A DNA stretch of 64,000 nucleotides from Fimihabitans intestinipullorum (GCA_018714965.1 DVML01000025.1:101990-165989), one strand, 5' to 3'. Numbered from the stretch's first letter, positions 32,744 through 40,995 are shown. Notes: generated from the letters alone by a model not told the origin. Numbers and translations are program-made.

Positions 32744-33340
32744 GTTTATGAAATGGCGCATTATTCTAGTCAATTTCATTTATTATGAAGGCGGGGCTAA
32801 AAATTCGCTAAAGAGCATATCTGTGAAACCTCTTGTGCTTGCTTCATACGCCCAGTTTGGGGTGAGTGCTGGTGGGAAAGGATATTGGGCGCCTGTAATG
32901 GCATACAGTTCCGACCCAATATCTGTGGAGACCTAATCTTGTTATCTGCCTACACACAGCGATTGTTGATGGACAGATGACGACTTAGGATGAAACCTAC
33001 TATGTGGCTAGCGTTACGAGTAGTGTAGCTTGTCTTGCGTGAGTATCGGGGATGATTGACAACCGAAATAGTTTATGGCCAAAATTACTTCGGCATCGCA
33101 ATTTGAAACGATACTTGCAAAAAAGAATTAATAATAAATAATTGTCGAGGAAAACTCCTAGAGTGTAGCTTAATATAGGATTGCAGTGTGCACTAAGTGG
33201 CAATCAAGTCATGTATTCGGTGACGGTACATCTATTTCTTTCAAGGGGAACCGCTTCTCTGGTAACGGAAAGTAGAAATAGGGGAAATCCTACTTGACCT
33301 AAAGGCGCAAAGTTTACTATATTAACTGCCGTTTTTTTTT
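32744..33340 (+). ncRNA. Large structured ncRNA, probable OLE RNA
   Basis: About 590 bases between a perfect promoter and a T9 run (33332-33340) lack a plausible coding frame and have higher GC and many local stems. One example is GGATATTGGG (32879-32888) with CCCAATATC (32915-32923); another is GGTAACGG and its surroundings near 33260. An OapA-like gene starts 21 bases downstream. OLE (ornate, large, extremophilic) RNAs of anaerobic Bacillota are ~600 bases long and are usually encoded just upstream of oapA. The identification rests on size, promoter and neighbour; I could not align it to the OLE consensus. RNase P RNA and tmRNA were considered and rejected. Confidence 0.68.
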
Positions 33341-33361
33341 GAATTGAATTTAGGAGAAAGT

Positions 33362-33949
33362 ATGAATCAGAAACAGAAAGAATTTGTGAAACGATTAAAA
33401 TCGAATAAGAAGAAAAAAGTGGTTACGAATATGGGATGGGTTTTAGCAATTACCATCATGGCGTTTTTTATTTCGATTATATTCTCTTTTATCTCCGAGA
33501 GTATTTTACCGAATGTTCCTGTATTGATTGGTGTAATCGTTTTAATCGTGTTTATCTTGATCGGAGTACTATTCGATATGATCGGTGTTGCAGTGACGGC
33601 GGCAGATGAAAAACCATTTCATTCGATGAGTGCACAAAAGGTACGAGGAGCGCGTGTAGCGATTACTTTAAAACGGAATGCAGATAAAGTAGGTTCGTTT
33701 TGTAACGACGTGATCGGAGATATTTGTGGAATCATCTCCGGATCTGCAGGTGTCATGGTAGCCCTCTCTCTTTCGGAATCATTCGGAGTTGAGCAAGTGA
33801 TATTATCCTTGTTAGTAACAGGACTTACTGCAGCTTTTACAATAGGAGGAAAGGCACTTGGAAAAGGAGTTGCCATAGCAAAAGCAAATATGATTTTATA
33901 TGAGTGTTCAAAAGTGATCTCGTATTTTTATCGGCCAAAGCGATCGTAA
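33362..33949 (+). CDS. oapA: OapA-like membrane protein (OLE-associated)
   Basis: A 195-residue protein with a basic N-terminus and about four membrane segments (~24-46, ~52-71, ~125-142, ~146-170). The central region FDMIGVAVTAADEKPFHSMS, KVRGAR and DKVGSFCNDVIGDICGIISG is striking. The DxxxD pair (Asp116, Asp120) corresponds in kind to the Asp pair known to matter in OapA of Halalkalibacterium (Bacillus) halodurans. OapA binds OLE RNA at the membrane in an RNP connected to magnesium, cold and alcohol stress. The ATG at 33362 has AGGAG upstream. A terminator overlaps the stop. The name is inferred from topology, motif and context. Confidence 0.72.
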   Translation: MNQKQKEFVKRLKSNKKKKVVTNMGWVLAITIMAFFISIIFSFISESILPNVPVLIGVIVLIVFILIGVLFDMIGVAVTAADEKPFHSMSAQKVRGARVAITLKRNADKVGSFCNDVIGDICGIISGSAGVMVALSLSESFGVEQVILSLLVTGLTAAFTIGGKALGKGVAIAKANMILYECSKVISYFYRPKRS

Positions 33950-33960
33950 TCGCTTTTTTT
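33937..33960 (+). terminator. Terminator after oapA
   Basis: AAAGCGAT (33937-33944), CGTA loop, ATCGCTTT (33949-33956), then T. It overlaps the stop codon. Confidence 0.85.
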
Positions 33961-34037
33961 AATGCATTAAATGAATTGTGTGACATAAGTTAAAAGTATG
34001 GTAAAATGATGCTTTATCGATCAAAGGAGATGGCGAG

Positions 34038-34745
34038 ATGAACGAACAAGATTTTTTATTGAGAATCATCACTTGTTTCGCGCTTAGCTTTTGTATTGGT
34101 TTAGAAAGACAATGGCGTCGTCGAACGATTGGTCTTCGAACGAACGTGCTTGTTTCTATAGGTGCCTTTTTGTTTGTCGCAACAGGAATCGGTAGTACGG
34201 GTGATGTGACGAGAATTCCAGCCCAAGTTGTATCGGGAATTGGATTTTTAGGTGCAGGTGTTATTTTAAGAGATGGTGCGAATATCAAAGGACTCAATAC
34301 GGCTGCCACACTCTGGTGTAATGCGGCGATTGGAGTTATGACGGCAACAGGATTATTGTTAGAAGCAGCAATTGGAACAGTGTTCATTTTGATATCTAAT
34401 ATCGCACTTCGCTTTATTGGGCGTAAGATGATGAAAAAGCAAGTGACGAAAGAAGAGTATACCTTAAAAATAGTTTGTGTAGAAGAAAAAGAGGTAATTT
34501 TACGTGCATTGTTATTACAACTATTTAATGCTGAACATATCACGCTTACCGATTTAGAAAGTCGAACGATCGAAAATGAAGTTGTTAAAATTTATGCGAC
34601 TGTCCACGTCGTAGGAGGAACAAATCATACGATCGAGCAATTGGTGAATCGCATTAGTATGGAACCAGGTGTCACGAATATAGGATGGAAAAAACTAGAA
34701 CAAAAAACGAAGGAAGAGATCGAGGAAGAAGAGGAAGAGAATTAA
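34038..34745 (+). CDS. mgtC: MgtC/SapB-family protein
   Basis: A 235-residue membrane protein with the MgtC N-terminal domain of about five hydrophobic segments. It contains the family signature IGLERQWRRRTIGLRTNVLVSIGA (quoted in part: ERQWRRRTIGLRTNVLVS) and GIGFLGAGVILRDG. The C-terminal ~80 residues form a cytosolic ACT-like domain. MgtC proteins are linked to growth at low Mg2+ and to ATP synthase or phosphate-uptake control. It lies directly behind the OLE/OapA block, itself linked to Mg2+, which gives the region a common theme. It has its own terminator. Confidence 0.92.
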   Translation: MNEQDFLLRIITCFALSFCIGLERQWRRRTIGLRTNVLVSIGAFLFVATGIGSTGDVTRIPAQVVSGIGFLGAGVILRDGANIKGLNTAATLWCNAAIGVMTATGLLLEAAIGTVFILISNIALRFIGRKMMKKQVTKEEYTLKIVCVEEKEVILRALLLQLFNAEHITLTDLESRTIENEVVKIYATVHVVGGTNHTIEQLVNRISMEPGVTNIGWKKLEQKTKEEIEEEEEEN

Positions 34746-34772
34746 CATAAAACGAAAATTTTATGTTTTTTT
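34744..34772 (+). terminator. Terminator after mgtC
   Basis: AACATAAAA (34744-34752) pairs with TTTTATGTT (34759-34767), followed by TTTTTC. Confidence 0.8.
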
Positions 34773-34826
34773 CGTTGCAACCTAGATTATTTTTGTCGAT
34801 TTGTGTATAATGAAGTTGGTGATAAG

Positions 34827-35540
34827 ATGCAAAGATATTTCGCGCGCGAAAAACATGAAACGACATTTCGATTGAACGAGGATGATTTGTATCATATTAC
34901 AGTAGTCATGCGTATGAAACCTGGAGATGAAATCGAAGTGGTTTACAATCAAAGTGTATATTTGTGTTGTATAGAAAATGTAAACAAAGAGGTCGTGGTT
35001 CGCATGAAAAAAGAATACCAACAAGAAAAAGAACGAATTCCTCATGTTATTTTTTGCATTCCTTTTTTGAAGGAACAAAAGATGGATTATATCTTACAAA
35101 AAGCGACGGAACTCGGTGTGAGTGAAATCGTACCAACCGTTTTAAATCGTAGTATTATCAAGCTAGATGACGCAAAATTTCAAAAGAAAAAGGTACGTTG
35201 GCAGAAAATTTGCAAAGAGGCGAGCGAACAGTCGATGCGCAATATGATTCCTGTTATACGAGATCGAATGACACTGTCCGAAGTGGCTTTACTGGATGGA
35301 GTTAAGATCGTTTGCAGTACGAGAGAAAAAGAAAAAAGCTTGAAAAAACTTTTACAAACCGTTGGTGATTGTGATACACTGGTAATAGTGATTGGTCCAG
35401 AAGGTGGACTAGAAGAAGAAGAGGAGAACTTTTTAGTGGATGCTGGTTTTTCATCTGTTACTCTTGGAAATCGAATTTTACGAGTGGAGACGGTTCCTCT
35501 TTATGTGCTGAGTGCTATAAATTATAATTATATGGAGTGA
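34827..35540 (+). CDS. rsmE: 16S rRNA (uracil1498-N3)-methyltransferase RsmE
   Basis: A SPOUT-class methyltransferase acting on the 30S subunit. MQRYFAREKHETTFRLNEDD opens the PUA-like domain, KEQKMDYILQKATELGVSEI (~82) starts the knot domain, and IGPEGGLEEEEENF (~187) with LGNRILRVETVPLYVLSAIN (~210) are the cofactor-binding loops of the family. At 237 residues the length is normal. The ATG at 34827 follows GGTGAT and is preferred over the upstream ATG at 34803. Confidence 0.95.
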   Translation: MQRYFAREKHETTFRLNEDDLYHITVVMRMKPGDEIEVVYNQSVYLCCIENVNKEVVVRMKKEYQQEKERIPHVIFCIPFLKEQKMDYILQKATELGVSEIVPTVLNRSIIKLDDAKFQKKKVRWQKICKEASEQSMRNMIPVIRDRMTLSEVALLDGVKIVCSTREKEKSLKKLLQTVGDCDTLVIVIGPEGGLEEEEENFLVDAGFSSVTLGNRILRVETVPLYVLSAINYNYME

Positions 35541-35544
35541 TACT

Positions 35545-36300
35545 ATGTTGGACTTATTAAATGAATTTGTAAATAATAACGTGTTATATTATGGAACTTT
35601 ATTTGTCCTTAGTATCATTTTTGTATTTCTTATTTGTTATGCGATGTGGTCACATTATAAAGTGAAGTTAATCGCTGAGATGAAAGCAAATACAGAATCC
35701 TTAGATAAAGAAGAAACGCCTCAAGTAGTAGAAGAAGTCGAACATCAAGAAGACGAAAAGACAACCGAGGCAACACTAAAAATAGAGAATTTACTCGATC
35801 AGATGAAAGTGGATTTAGAGGCACAAAAACAAGAAGCGATCGATCACTTTGAAAATCAACAAGAAGAAAATTCGATCATTAGCTATCAAGAATTGAAAAA
35901 GTTGGCACAAGATCGTGGACTTGTAATCGACGATGAAGAAGCACCTTTGGTAACAACTTCAGAACTTTTGAATCGTCGTGCGGAAGTTTCTCCAATCGCA
36001 GAATCCACTTCTGTAAAAGAAGAGGTAAAAGAAGCGCTTATGCGTCCAAAAGAGGCACCACATCATAGAGAATATAAAAGAACACAATTTATTTCACCGG
36101 TATATGGTTTAATGGATGATGAATCTCATCCGGTAAAACCAGTATCGTCAAAATCTCAAGTAGAGGTATCTACTTATCATGAGGAGACTTCTCATGGAGA
36201 TGCACATAAGCCTAAGATTAACGTGCAAGCGTTAGAAGATGAGAATCGTCATTTGGATGAATTCTTACAATCCTTGAAAGAATTTAGAAATAATTTATAA
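35545..36300 (+). CDS. Membrane-anchored acidic protein with a FISPVYG motif
   Basis: A 251-residue protein of unknown function. One N-terminal membrane segment (~17-36, TLFVLSIIFVFLICYAMW) is followed by a long acidic cytosolic region with coiled-coil tendency (~60-125) and low-complexity stretches. Residues ~184-190 read FISPVYG inside a basic patch, a compact motif that stands out from the disordered surroundings and looks like a short linear docking site. The C-terminal helix (LDEFLQSLKEFRNNL) may be another. It lies four bases after rsmE and just before mtaB. It may be a scaffold for division or the envelope, but this is speculation. Confidence 0.65.
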   Translation: MLDLLNEFVNNNVLYYGTLFVLSIIFVFLICYAMWSHYKVKLIAEMKANTESLDKEETPQVVEEVEHQEDEKTTEATLKIENLLDQMKVDLEAQKQEAIDHFENQQEENSIISYQELKKLAQDRGLVIDDEEAPLVTTSELLNRRAEVSPIAESTSVKEEVKEALMRPKEAPHHREYKRTQFISPVYGLMDDESHPVKPVSSKSQVEVSTYHEETSHGDAHKPKINVQALEDENRHLDEFLQSLKEFRNNL

Positions 36301-36337
36301 TAAGCCTATGGCTTATTTTTCATATGGAGGTGATAAA

Positions 36338-37639
36338 ATGAGATTTAGTATTGATACATTAGGATGTAAGGTAAATACTTACGAATCGAACGTGATCATC
36401 GACTTATTCGAAAGTCATGGATACGAACAAGTGAAAGAGAATGCGGATGTTGCGATTATCAATACATGTACAGTAACGAATACAGCAGATCGTAAGTCTG
36501 TTAAGATGATTCATCAAGCAGTTCATCGAAATCCCGATGCGATCGTCGTTGTCGTTGGATGTTTAACGCAAGTAAAAAGCGACATGGTTCGTAGGATCGA
36601 TGGCGTTGACATCGTGTTAGGAAATATTGGAAAAAGTAAGATTTTAGACTACGTAGAGCAGTATCGACGTCAACCACGACAGATTGTCGATGTTCCATCC
36701 ATTGAGAATGTTCCATTTGAAACGATGGCATTACGTCATTTTAATCGAACGAGAGCATTTGTTAAAATTCAAGATGGATGTAACAATTTTTGTTCTTACT
36801 GTATTATTCCATATACGAGAGGAAATGTTCGTAGTAAACAACCTCTCGATGTCCTTCGAGAGATCGATACATTGGTTGCAGACGGACATCAAGAGATCGT
36901 CTTAACGGGAATTCATACAGGTCATTACGGAACCGAGTTAGATGACTATCATTTTTCGGATTTATTGCGCGATATTTTAACTAAGACAGATGTGAAACGT
37001 CTTAGAATTTCTTCGATTGAAATGAACGAGATTACAGATGAGGTTTTACATTTGATGGAGAAGTATCCAGTTTTAGTAGATCATATGCACATTCCATTAC
37101 AAAGTGGAAGCGATGCGATTTTAAAGAAGATGAATCGTAAGTATGATAAAAAAGAGTTTATCGATAAGATCGATGCGATTAAAAAAGTGCGACCTGAAAT
37201 GTCGATTACGACAGATGTGATCGTCGGATTTCCAGGAGAAACGGAAGTGGAGTTTGAAGAGACGATCGAGACGATCAAGCGTATTGGGTTTACCAAAATT
37301 CACGTCTTTCCATATTCCAGAAGAGAAGGAACTCCTGCTGATTTGATGGAACAAGTGGATGATAAAATAAAAAAAGAACGTGTACATCGTTTGATGGCAA
37401 TATCGAAAGAATTAGAACAAGCATATATGCATCGCTTTTTAAATAGAGAGATTGAATGGATTCCAGAAATGTTAAAAGGAGATACATTGATTGGACATAC
37501 TGGAAATTATTTATTGATTAAAGCAAAAGGGGACGCGAGTCTACTTCACCAGTCTATCAAATCGACGATTACAGAAGTTACTGATACTTGTTGTTTGGCT
37601 CGTATCGATACGGAGGAATATTCAAGGAGCCTTTGTTGA
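36338..37639 (+). CDS. mtaB: tRNA threonylcarbamoyladenosine methylthiotransferase MtaB
   Basis: A radical-SAM enzyme converting t6A37 to ms2t6A37 in tRNAs reading ANN codons. The N-terminal MTTase domain has TLGCKVNTYESN and two further cluster cysteines (INTCTVT, VVGCLTQ); the radical-SAM motif is CNNFCSYCIIPYTRG (CxxxCxxC). A TRAM-like C-terminus follows. At 433 residues and with GCKVN (not GCQMN) it groups with MtaB rather than MiaB. The ATG at 36338 follows GGAGGTGAT. Confidence 0.95.
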   Translation: MRFSIDTLGCKVNTYESNVIIDLFESHGYEQVKENADVAIINTCTVTNTADRKSVKMIHQAVHRNPDAIVVVVGCLTQVKSDMVRRIDGVDIVLGNIGKSKILDYVEQYRRQPRQIVDVPSIENVPFETMALRHFNRTRAFVKIQDGCNNFCSYCIIPYTRGNVRSKQPLDVLREIDTLVADGHQEIVLTGIHTGHYGTELDDYHFSDLLRDILTKTDVKRLRISSIEMNEITDEVLHLMEKYPVLVDHMHIPLQSGSDAILKKMNRKYDKKEFIDKIDAIKKVRPEMSITTDVIVGFPGETEVEFEETIETIKRIGFTKIHVFPYSRREGTPADLMEQVDDKIKKERVHRLMAISKELEQAYMHRFLNREIEWIPEMLKGDTLIGHTGNYLLIKAKGDASLLHQSIKSTITEVTDTCCLARIDTEEYSRSLC

Positions 37640-37689
37640 CTTGAAATGAGATTCTCTATATAATATGGATGTGAAACGGGGCGATACCA

Positions 37690-38646
37690 TTGAAGAAAAA
37701 AGATAAAATTTCAATCATTGTTCCTTGCTATAACGAGGAACAAACATTACCTATTTTTTACGATGAAATTACGAAAGTTGCAAAGGGAATGAAGTCGGTC
37801 GATTTTGAATTTCTATTTGTCAACGACGGGAGTAAAGATCAAACGTTAGATATTTTAAGAGAACTTTCTTCTAGAGATAAACGTGTGAGATATATTTCCT
37901 TTTCTAGAAACTTTGGAAAAGAAGCAGGAATGTACGCAGGATTAGAAAATGCGACAGGAGATTACATTGCTATCATGGATGCGGATTTACAAGATCCACC
38001 AAGCATGATCGATGTGATGTATCGTCATATCGTAGAAGATGGATACGATTGTGTAGCGTTATGTAGTCCTAATCATAAAGGATATAGCAAAGTTCGCAAG
38101 TTCTTTACCGATTGTTGGTATAAACTAATTGGAGCAATCTCTTCAACTCCACAAGTACCAGGTGCGAGAGATTTCCGATTGATGAAGCGAAAAATGGTTG
38201 ATGCGATCGTCAACATGAAGGAATATAACCGTTATTCGAAAGGGATTTTCAGTTTTGTTGGATTTCATACAAAGTGGATTGTATACGAAGCACCTGAGAG
38301 AGTAGCGGGAACTTCAAAATTTAACTTTTGGAAATTATTCCGCTATGCATTAGAGGGAATTTTAGCGTTTTCAACGATGCCACTTGTGATTTCTGCAGTG
38401 ATCGGATTGATCTTCTGTCTCATTGCTTTTATCGCGGTTGTTATCATCATTGGAAAAACAATTATTTTTGGAGATCCCGTTGGTGGATGGCCTAGTCTTG
38501 CATGTATGATTATGTTCGTAAGTGGAGTGCAATTATTCTTCTTGGGAATTATCGGTATGTATTTATCTAAACTATATTTAGAAGTAAAGAAAAGACCGAT
38601 TTATATTATCGGAGAAACAGAGAAAACGCAGAAGGAAAAAAAGTAG
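37690..38646 (+). CDS. GtrB-like family 2 glycosyltransferase with two membrane segments
   Basis: A 318-residue enzyme of the dolichyl-phosphate mannose synthase/GtrB type. SIIVPCYNEEQTLPIFYDEI begins the GT-A fold, DADLQDPP (~97) is the metal-binding DxD, and PGARDFRLMKRKM is the family middle. Two C-terminal membrane segments (~235-262, ~272-296) anchor it. Such enzymes load a sugar onto undecaprenyl phosphate for wall polymers or O-type decoration. The start is TTG at 37690, preceded by GGGGCGA. A terminator follows. Confidence 0.92.
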   Translation: MKKKDKISIIVPCYNEEQTLPIFYDEITKVAKGMKSVDFEFLFVNDGSKDQTLDILRELSSRDKRVRYISFSRNFGKEAGMYAGLENATGDYIAIMDADLQDPPSMIDVMYRHIVEDGYDCVALCSPNHKGYSKVRKFFTDCWYKLIGAISSTPQVPGARDFRLMKRKMVDAIVNMKEYNRYSKGIFSFVGFHTKWIVYEAPERVAGTSKFNFWKLFRYALEGILAFSTMPLVISAVIGLIFCLIAFIAVVIIIGKTIIFGDPVGGWPSLACMIMFVSGVQLFFLGIIGMYLSKLYLEVKKRPIYIIGETEKTQKEKK

Positions 38647-38678
38647 AAAGTCAGTCGAAGTGATTGACTTTCTTTTTA
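38645..38678 (+). terminator. Terminator after the glycosyltransferase
   Basis: AGAAAGTCA pairs with TGACTTTCT, then TTTTT. The descending arm also supplies the -35 of the perR promoter. Confidence 0.8.
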
Positions 38679-38692
38679 TTCTTCGTTATACT
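38664..38692 (+). promoter_or_regulatory. perR promoter
   Basis: TTGACT (38664-38669), 17 bases, TATACT (38687-38692). Transcription should start near 38699, at the edge of the operator. Confidence 0.78.
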
Positions 38693-38700
38693 TATGTTGG

Positions 38701-38721
38701 AAGTAGTAATAGTTACTACTT
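38701..38721. promoter_or_regulatory. PerR-box-like operator
   Basis: AAGTAGTAA, TAG, TTACTACTT: nine-base arms around three bases, a perfect palindrome at the start of transcription. Size, symmetry and A/T richness suit a Fur-family box, so autoregulation by PerR is likely. Confidence 0.72.
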
Positions 38722-38733
38722 TAGGGGTGGCAT

Positions 38734-39135
38734 ATGAAGTATTCAGTTCAAAGACAGACGATCTTAGAAGATGTAAAGGAACGTCATGATCATCCGACAG
38801 CTGAGATGATCTATGCATCCGTTCAACGGAAAGTGCCGAACATTAGTCTAGGAACAGTCTATCGTAATCTTAATCAGTTGGTAGAACATGGTATCATCAA
38901 AAAAATAGCAACGATGCAAGGTGGAGATCGATTCGATTATAAAATGGAAGATCATGCGCATGTACATTGTACAGTATGTAATCAGCTATTTGATTTGCCG
39001 TATGAATCACTTCACGCAATTGATCGGACGATCGAAGATGAGACAGGATATCACGTTTTATCTTACGATATCGTCTTTCGCGGAATATGTCATGAATGTC
39101 AAAAGAAAAGAGAAGGAGAAGAGTTATGGAATTAA
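38734..39135 (+). CDS. perR: Fur-family peroxide repressor PerR
   Basis: A 133-residue metal-dependent repressor. The winged helix contains HPTAEMIYASVQRKVPNISL and GTVYRNLNQL; HAHVHCTVC with a second CHEC pair forms the structural zinc site (four Cys). His and Asp residues suitable for the Fe2+ sensing site are present. It leads an operon with rubrerythrin (10-base overlap) and superoxide reductase, the expected targets of PerR in an anaerobe. The palindrome upstream suggests self-control. Confidence 0.9.
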   Translation: MKYSVQRQTILEDVKERHDHPTAEMIYASVQRKVPNISLGTVYRNLNQLVEHGIIKKIATMQGGDRFDYKMEDHAHVHCTVCNQLFDLPYESLHAIDRTIEDETGYHVLSYDIVFRGICHECQKKREGEELWN

Positions 39136-39665
39136 AAGGATCTAAGACAGAACAAAACTTAATGACAGCGTTTGCTGGAGAAAGCCAAGCAACAAACAAG
39201 TATACTTACTGGGCAAGCAAAGCAAAAAAAGAAGGGTTTGAACAAATTGCAGCCATCTTTACAGAGACAGCTGGGAACGAGAGAGAGCATGCTAAATTAT
39301 GGTTTAAATTATTAGAAGGTGGAGCAATCAAATCAACAGAAGAAAATTTAAAAGCTGCTGCTGAAGGAGAAAACTACGAGTGGACAGATATGTATGCAAC
39401 GATGGCAAAAGAAGCAAAAGAAGAAGGATTCGATCATATCGCATTCCTATTTGAAGGCGTTGCAGCAATCGAAAAGCGTCATGAGGAAAGATATAAAGCA
39501 TTACTTGCTAATGTAAAAGAAGAAAACGTATTCAAGAAAGAAGCTCCACAAATGTGGATTTGTAGAAACTGTGGACACGTACATTACGGAGAAGAAGCTC
39601 CAGAAGTATGTCCAGTATGCGCACATCCAAGAGCTTACTTTGAGATTTTAAAAGAAAATTATTAA
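39126..39665 (+). CDS. rbr: Rubrerythrin
   Basis: A peroxide-reducing di-iron protein of anaerobes. The ferritin-like domain has FAGESQATNKYTYWASKAKK (Glu ligand) and NEREHAKLWFKLLEGG (ExxH), with the second pair at AAIEKRHEERYKALL. The C-terminal rubredoxin-like domain has CRNCG and CPVCAHP. At 179 residues the length is normal. The ATG at 39126 follows AAGGAG and overlaps the end of perR. Confidence 0.97.
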   Translation: MELKGSKTEQNLMTAFAGESQATNKYTYWASKAKKEGFEQIAAIFTETAGNEREHAKLWFKLLEGGAIKSTEENLKAAAEGENYEWTDMYATMAKEAKEEGFDHIAFLFEGVAAIEKRHEERYKALLANVKEENVFKKEAPQMWICRNCGHVHYGEEAPEVCPVCAHPRAYFEILKENY

Positions 39666-39668
39666 TAG

Positions 39669-39691
39669 AAAAGGGAATGATCCCTTTTTCT
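39669..39691 (+). terminator. Internal terminator/attenuator between rbr and dfx
   Basis: AAAAGGGA, ATGA loop, TCCCTTTTTC. Because dfx starts only ~20 bases later with no clear promoter, the stem probably reduces rather than abolishes downstream transcription. Confidence 0.7.
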
Positions 39692-39708
39692 TTGAAGGAG
39701 ATAGAAGT

Positions 39709-40083
39709 ATGGTAAAATTTTATCGATGCAATCATTGTGGGAATATTGTCATGATGGTACATGATTCAAAAGTTCCTATGATGTGTTGTGGTGAAAAAAT
39801 GACTGAACTTGTTGCTGGAAGTACAGATGCTGCAGTAGAAAAACACGTACCGGTTGTAGATATCAAAAGTAACTCTGTAGAGGTAAGTGTAGGAAGTGTT
39901 ATGCATCCCATGGAAGAAGAACACTATATTATGTGGATCTATTTAGAGACAAATCGCGGTGGACAAATAAAATATTTGAATCCAGGAGAAGATGCGATGG
40001 CAACATTCTTATTAAATGATGAAAAGCCAAAGGTTGTTTATGCATATTGTAATTTACATGGTCTTTGGAAGAAAGAAATATAA
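39709..40083 (+). CDS. dfx: Superoxide reductase (desulfoferrodoxin)
   Basis: A 124-residue two-iron protein that reduces superoxide without forming oxygen. The N-terminal desulforedoxin site has CNHCG and CCGEKM (Cys4 iron), and the catalytic site has His residues in EKHVPVV and HPMEEEHYIMWI plus CNLHG (Cys and His ligands). The N-terminal centre marks it as class I. It is the third gene of the perR operon. Confidence 0.97.
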   Translation: MVKFYRCNHCGNIVMMVHDSKVPMMCCGEKMTELVAGSTDAAVEKHVPVVDIKSNSVEVSVGSVMHPMEEEHYIMWIYLETNRGGQIKYLNPGEDAMATFLLNDEKPKVVYAYCNLHGLWKKEI

Positions 40084-40105
40084 GATACCTCGGTATCTTT
40101 TTTTC
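40082..40105 (+). terminator. Terminator of the perR-rbr-dfx operon
   Basis: AAGATACC, TC loop, GGTATCTTT, then T. Confidence 0.85.
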
Positions 40106-40215
40106 TTGGTTGGATATTTTAATTATAGGGACTAGGATCTAAAATATATCAATTATTTTCTGTAACCTTTATTTAGAAAATGAAATAATTTAATGAAAAA
40201 TACACAAATTTATTA

Positions 40216-40243
40216 GAATAATCAAGCTTCCTTTCATATACTA
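40216..40243 (+). promoter_or_regulatory. Possible sporulation (sigma-E/K) promoter
   Basis: CATATACTA (40235-40243) fits the mother-cell -10 pattern CATANNNTA; GAATAAT (40216-40222) is a possible -35, but the 12-base gap is short. The call is supported mainly by the exosporium-type gene that follows. Confidence 0.4.
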
Positions 40244-40260
40244 AGTTGAGGAGGGATAAA

Positions 40261-40989
40261 ATGAACGAGAAGATATGTAGAATCCTTGAAGAAGGAAGAA
40301 AATGTCAGAAAAATCTCGTTTTTCCTGGGCCAACTGGACCGACAGGACCAACCGGACCAGCTGGTGGACCGACAGGTTCAACCGGAGCAACAGGACCAAC
40401 TGGGCCGACAGGGCCAACTGGAGCCGCTGGTACAATTGGGCCGACTGGTGCAACAGGACCAACAGGGGCAACTGGAGCTACTGGAGCAACAGGAGCAAGT
40501 GTGACACCAACGTTAGCAATTGGAACGGTTACAACAGGGACACCAGGAACACCAGCTGCAGCTTCTATTAGTGGAGTGGCTCCGAATTTTATATTGGACT
40601 TGACAATCCCAGCCGGAATTACTGGTCCAACAGGAGCAACTGGACTTGCTGGAGTTACAGGACCAACAGGGGCAACAGGAGCAACCGGGCCGACCGGAGC
40701 GGCAAGTACGATTGCGGGGCCAACCGGGCCAACTGGACCAACAGGTGCAACAGGACCAACCGGAGCAGCAAGTACTGTTACAGGACCGACAGGACCAACG
40801 GGAGCAACGGGACCAACCGGACCAGAAGGAGCAACAGGACCAACTGGACCAGAAGGAGCAACAGGACCAACTGGACCAGAAGGAGCAACTGGGCCAACCG
40901 GACCAGAAGGAGCAACAGGACCAACTGGACCAGAAGGAGCAACAGGACCAACAGGACCAACCGGACCAACAGGGCCAACAGGACCATAA
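40261..40989 (+). CDS. Collagen-like GPT-repeat protein without a C-terminal globular domain
   Basis: 242 residues: a 20-residue N-terminal segment (MNEKICRILEEGRKCQKNLV), a Gly-X-Thr collagen-like block (~23-80), a non-repeat insert (ASVTPTLAIGTVTTGTPGTP... IPAGI, ~80-120) and a second collagen-like block to the last residue, including six GPEGAT/GPTGPEGAT units (40819-40950). GXT triplets with Thr in the third place are typical of BclA-type exosporium filaments of spore formers. No signal peptide is present, as for BclA. The protein ends in the repeats, so a C-terminal trimerisation domain is missing; expansion or contraction of repeats is likely. GAGGAGG precedes the ATG. Confidence 0.88.
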   Translation: MNEKICRILEEGRKCQKNLVFPGPTGPTGPTGPAGGPTGSTGATGPTGPTGPTGAAGTIGPTGATGPTGATGATGATGASVTPTLAIGTVTTGTPGTPAAASISGVAPNFILDLTIPAGITGPTGATGLAGVTGPTGATGATGPTGAASTIAGPTGPTGPTGATGPTGAASTVTGPTGPTGATGPTGPEGATGPTGPEGATGPTGPEGATGPTGPEGATGPTGPEGATGPTGPTGPTGPTGP

Positions 40990-40995
40990 TAAAAG

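Noticed and set aside
32742..32936. A 64-codon plus-strand frame inside the putative OLE RNA
   Set aside because: It has no Shine-Dalgarno sequence, begins at the predicted transcription start and lies in a GC-richer structured region; odd amino-acid composition.
32744..33340. RNase P RNA or tmRNA
   Set aside because: Neither the GAGGAAAGTCC/ACAGAA elements of RNase P nor a tRNA-like 3' end with CCA and a tag frame was found.
40326..40986. CRISPR-like tandem repeats
   Set aside because: The repeats are contiguous multiples of nine bases in frame and encode Gly-X-Thr; no unique spacers of constant length.
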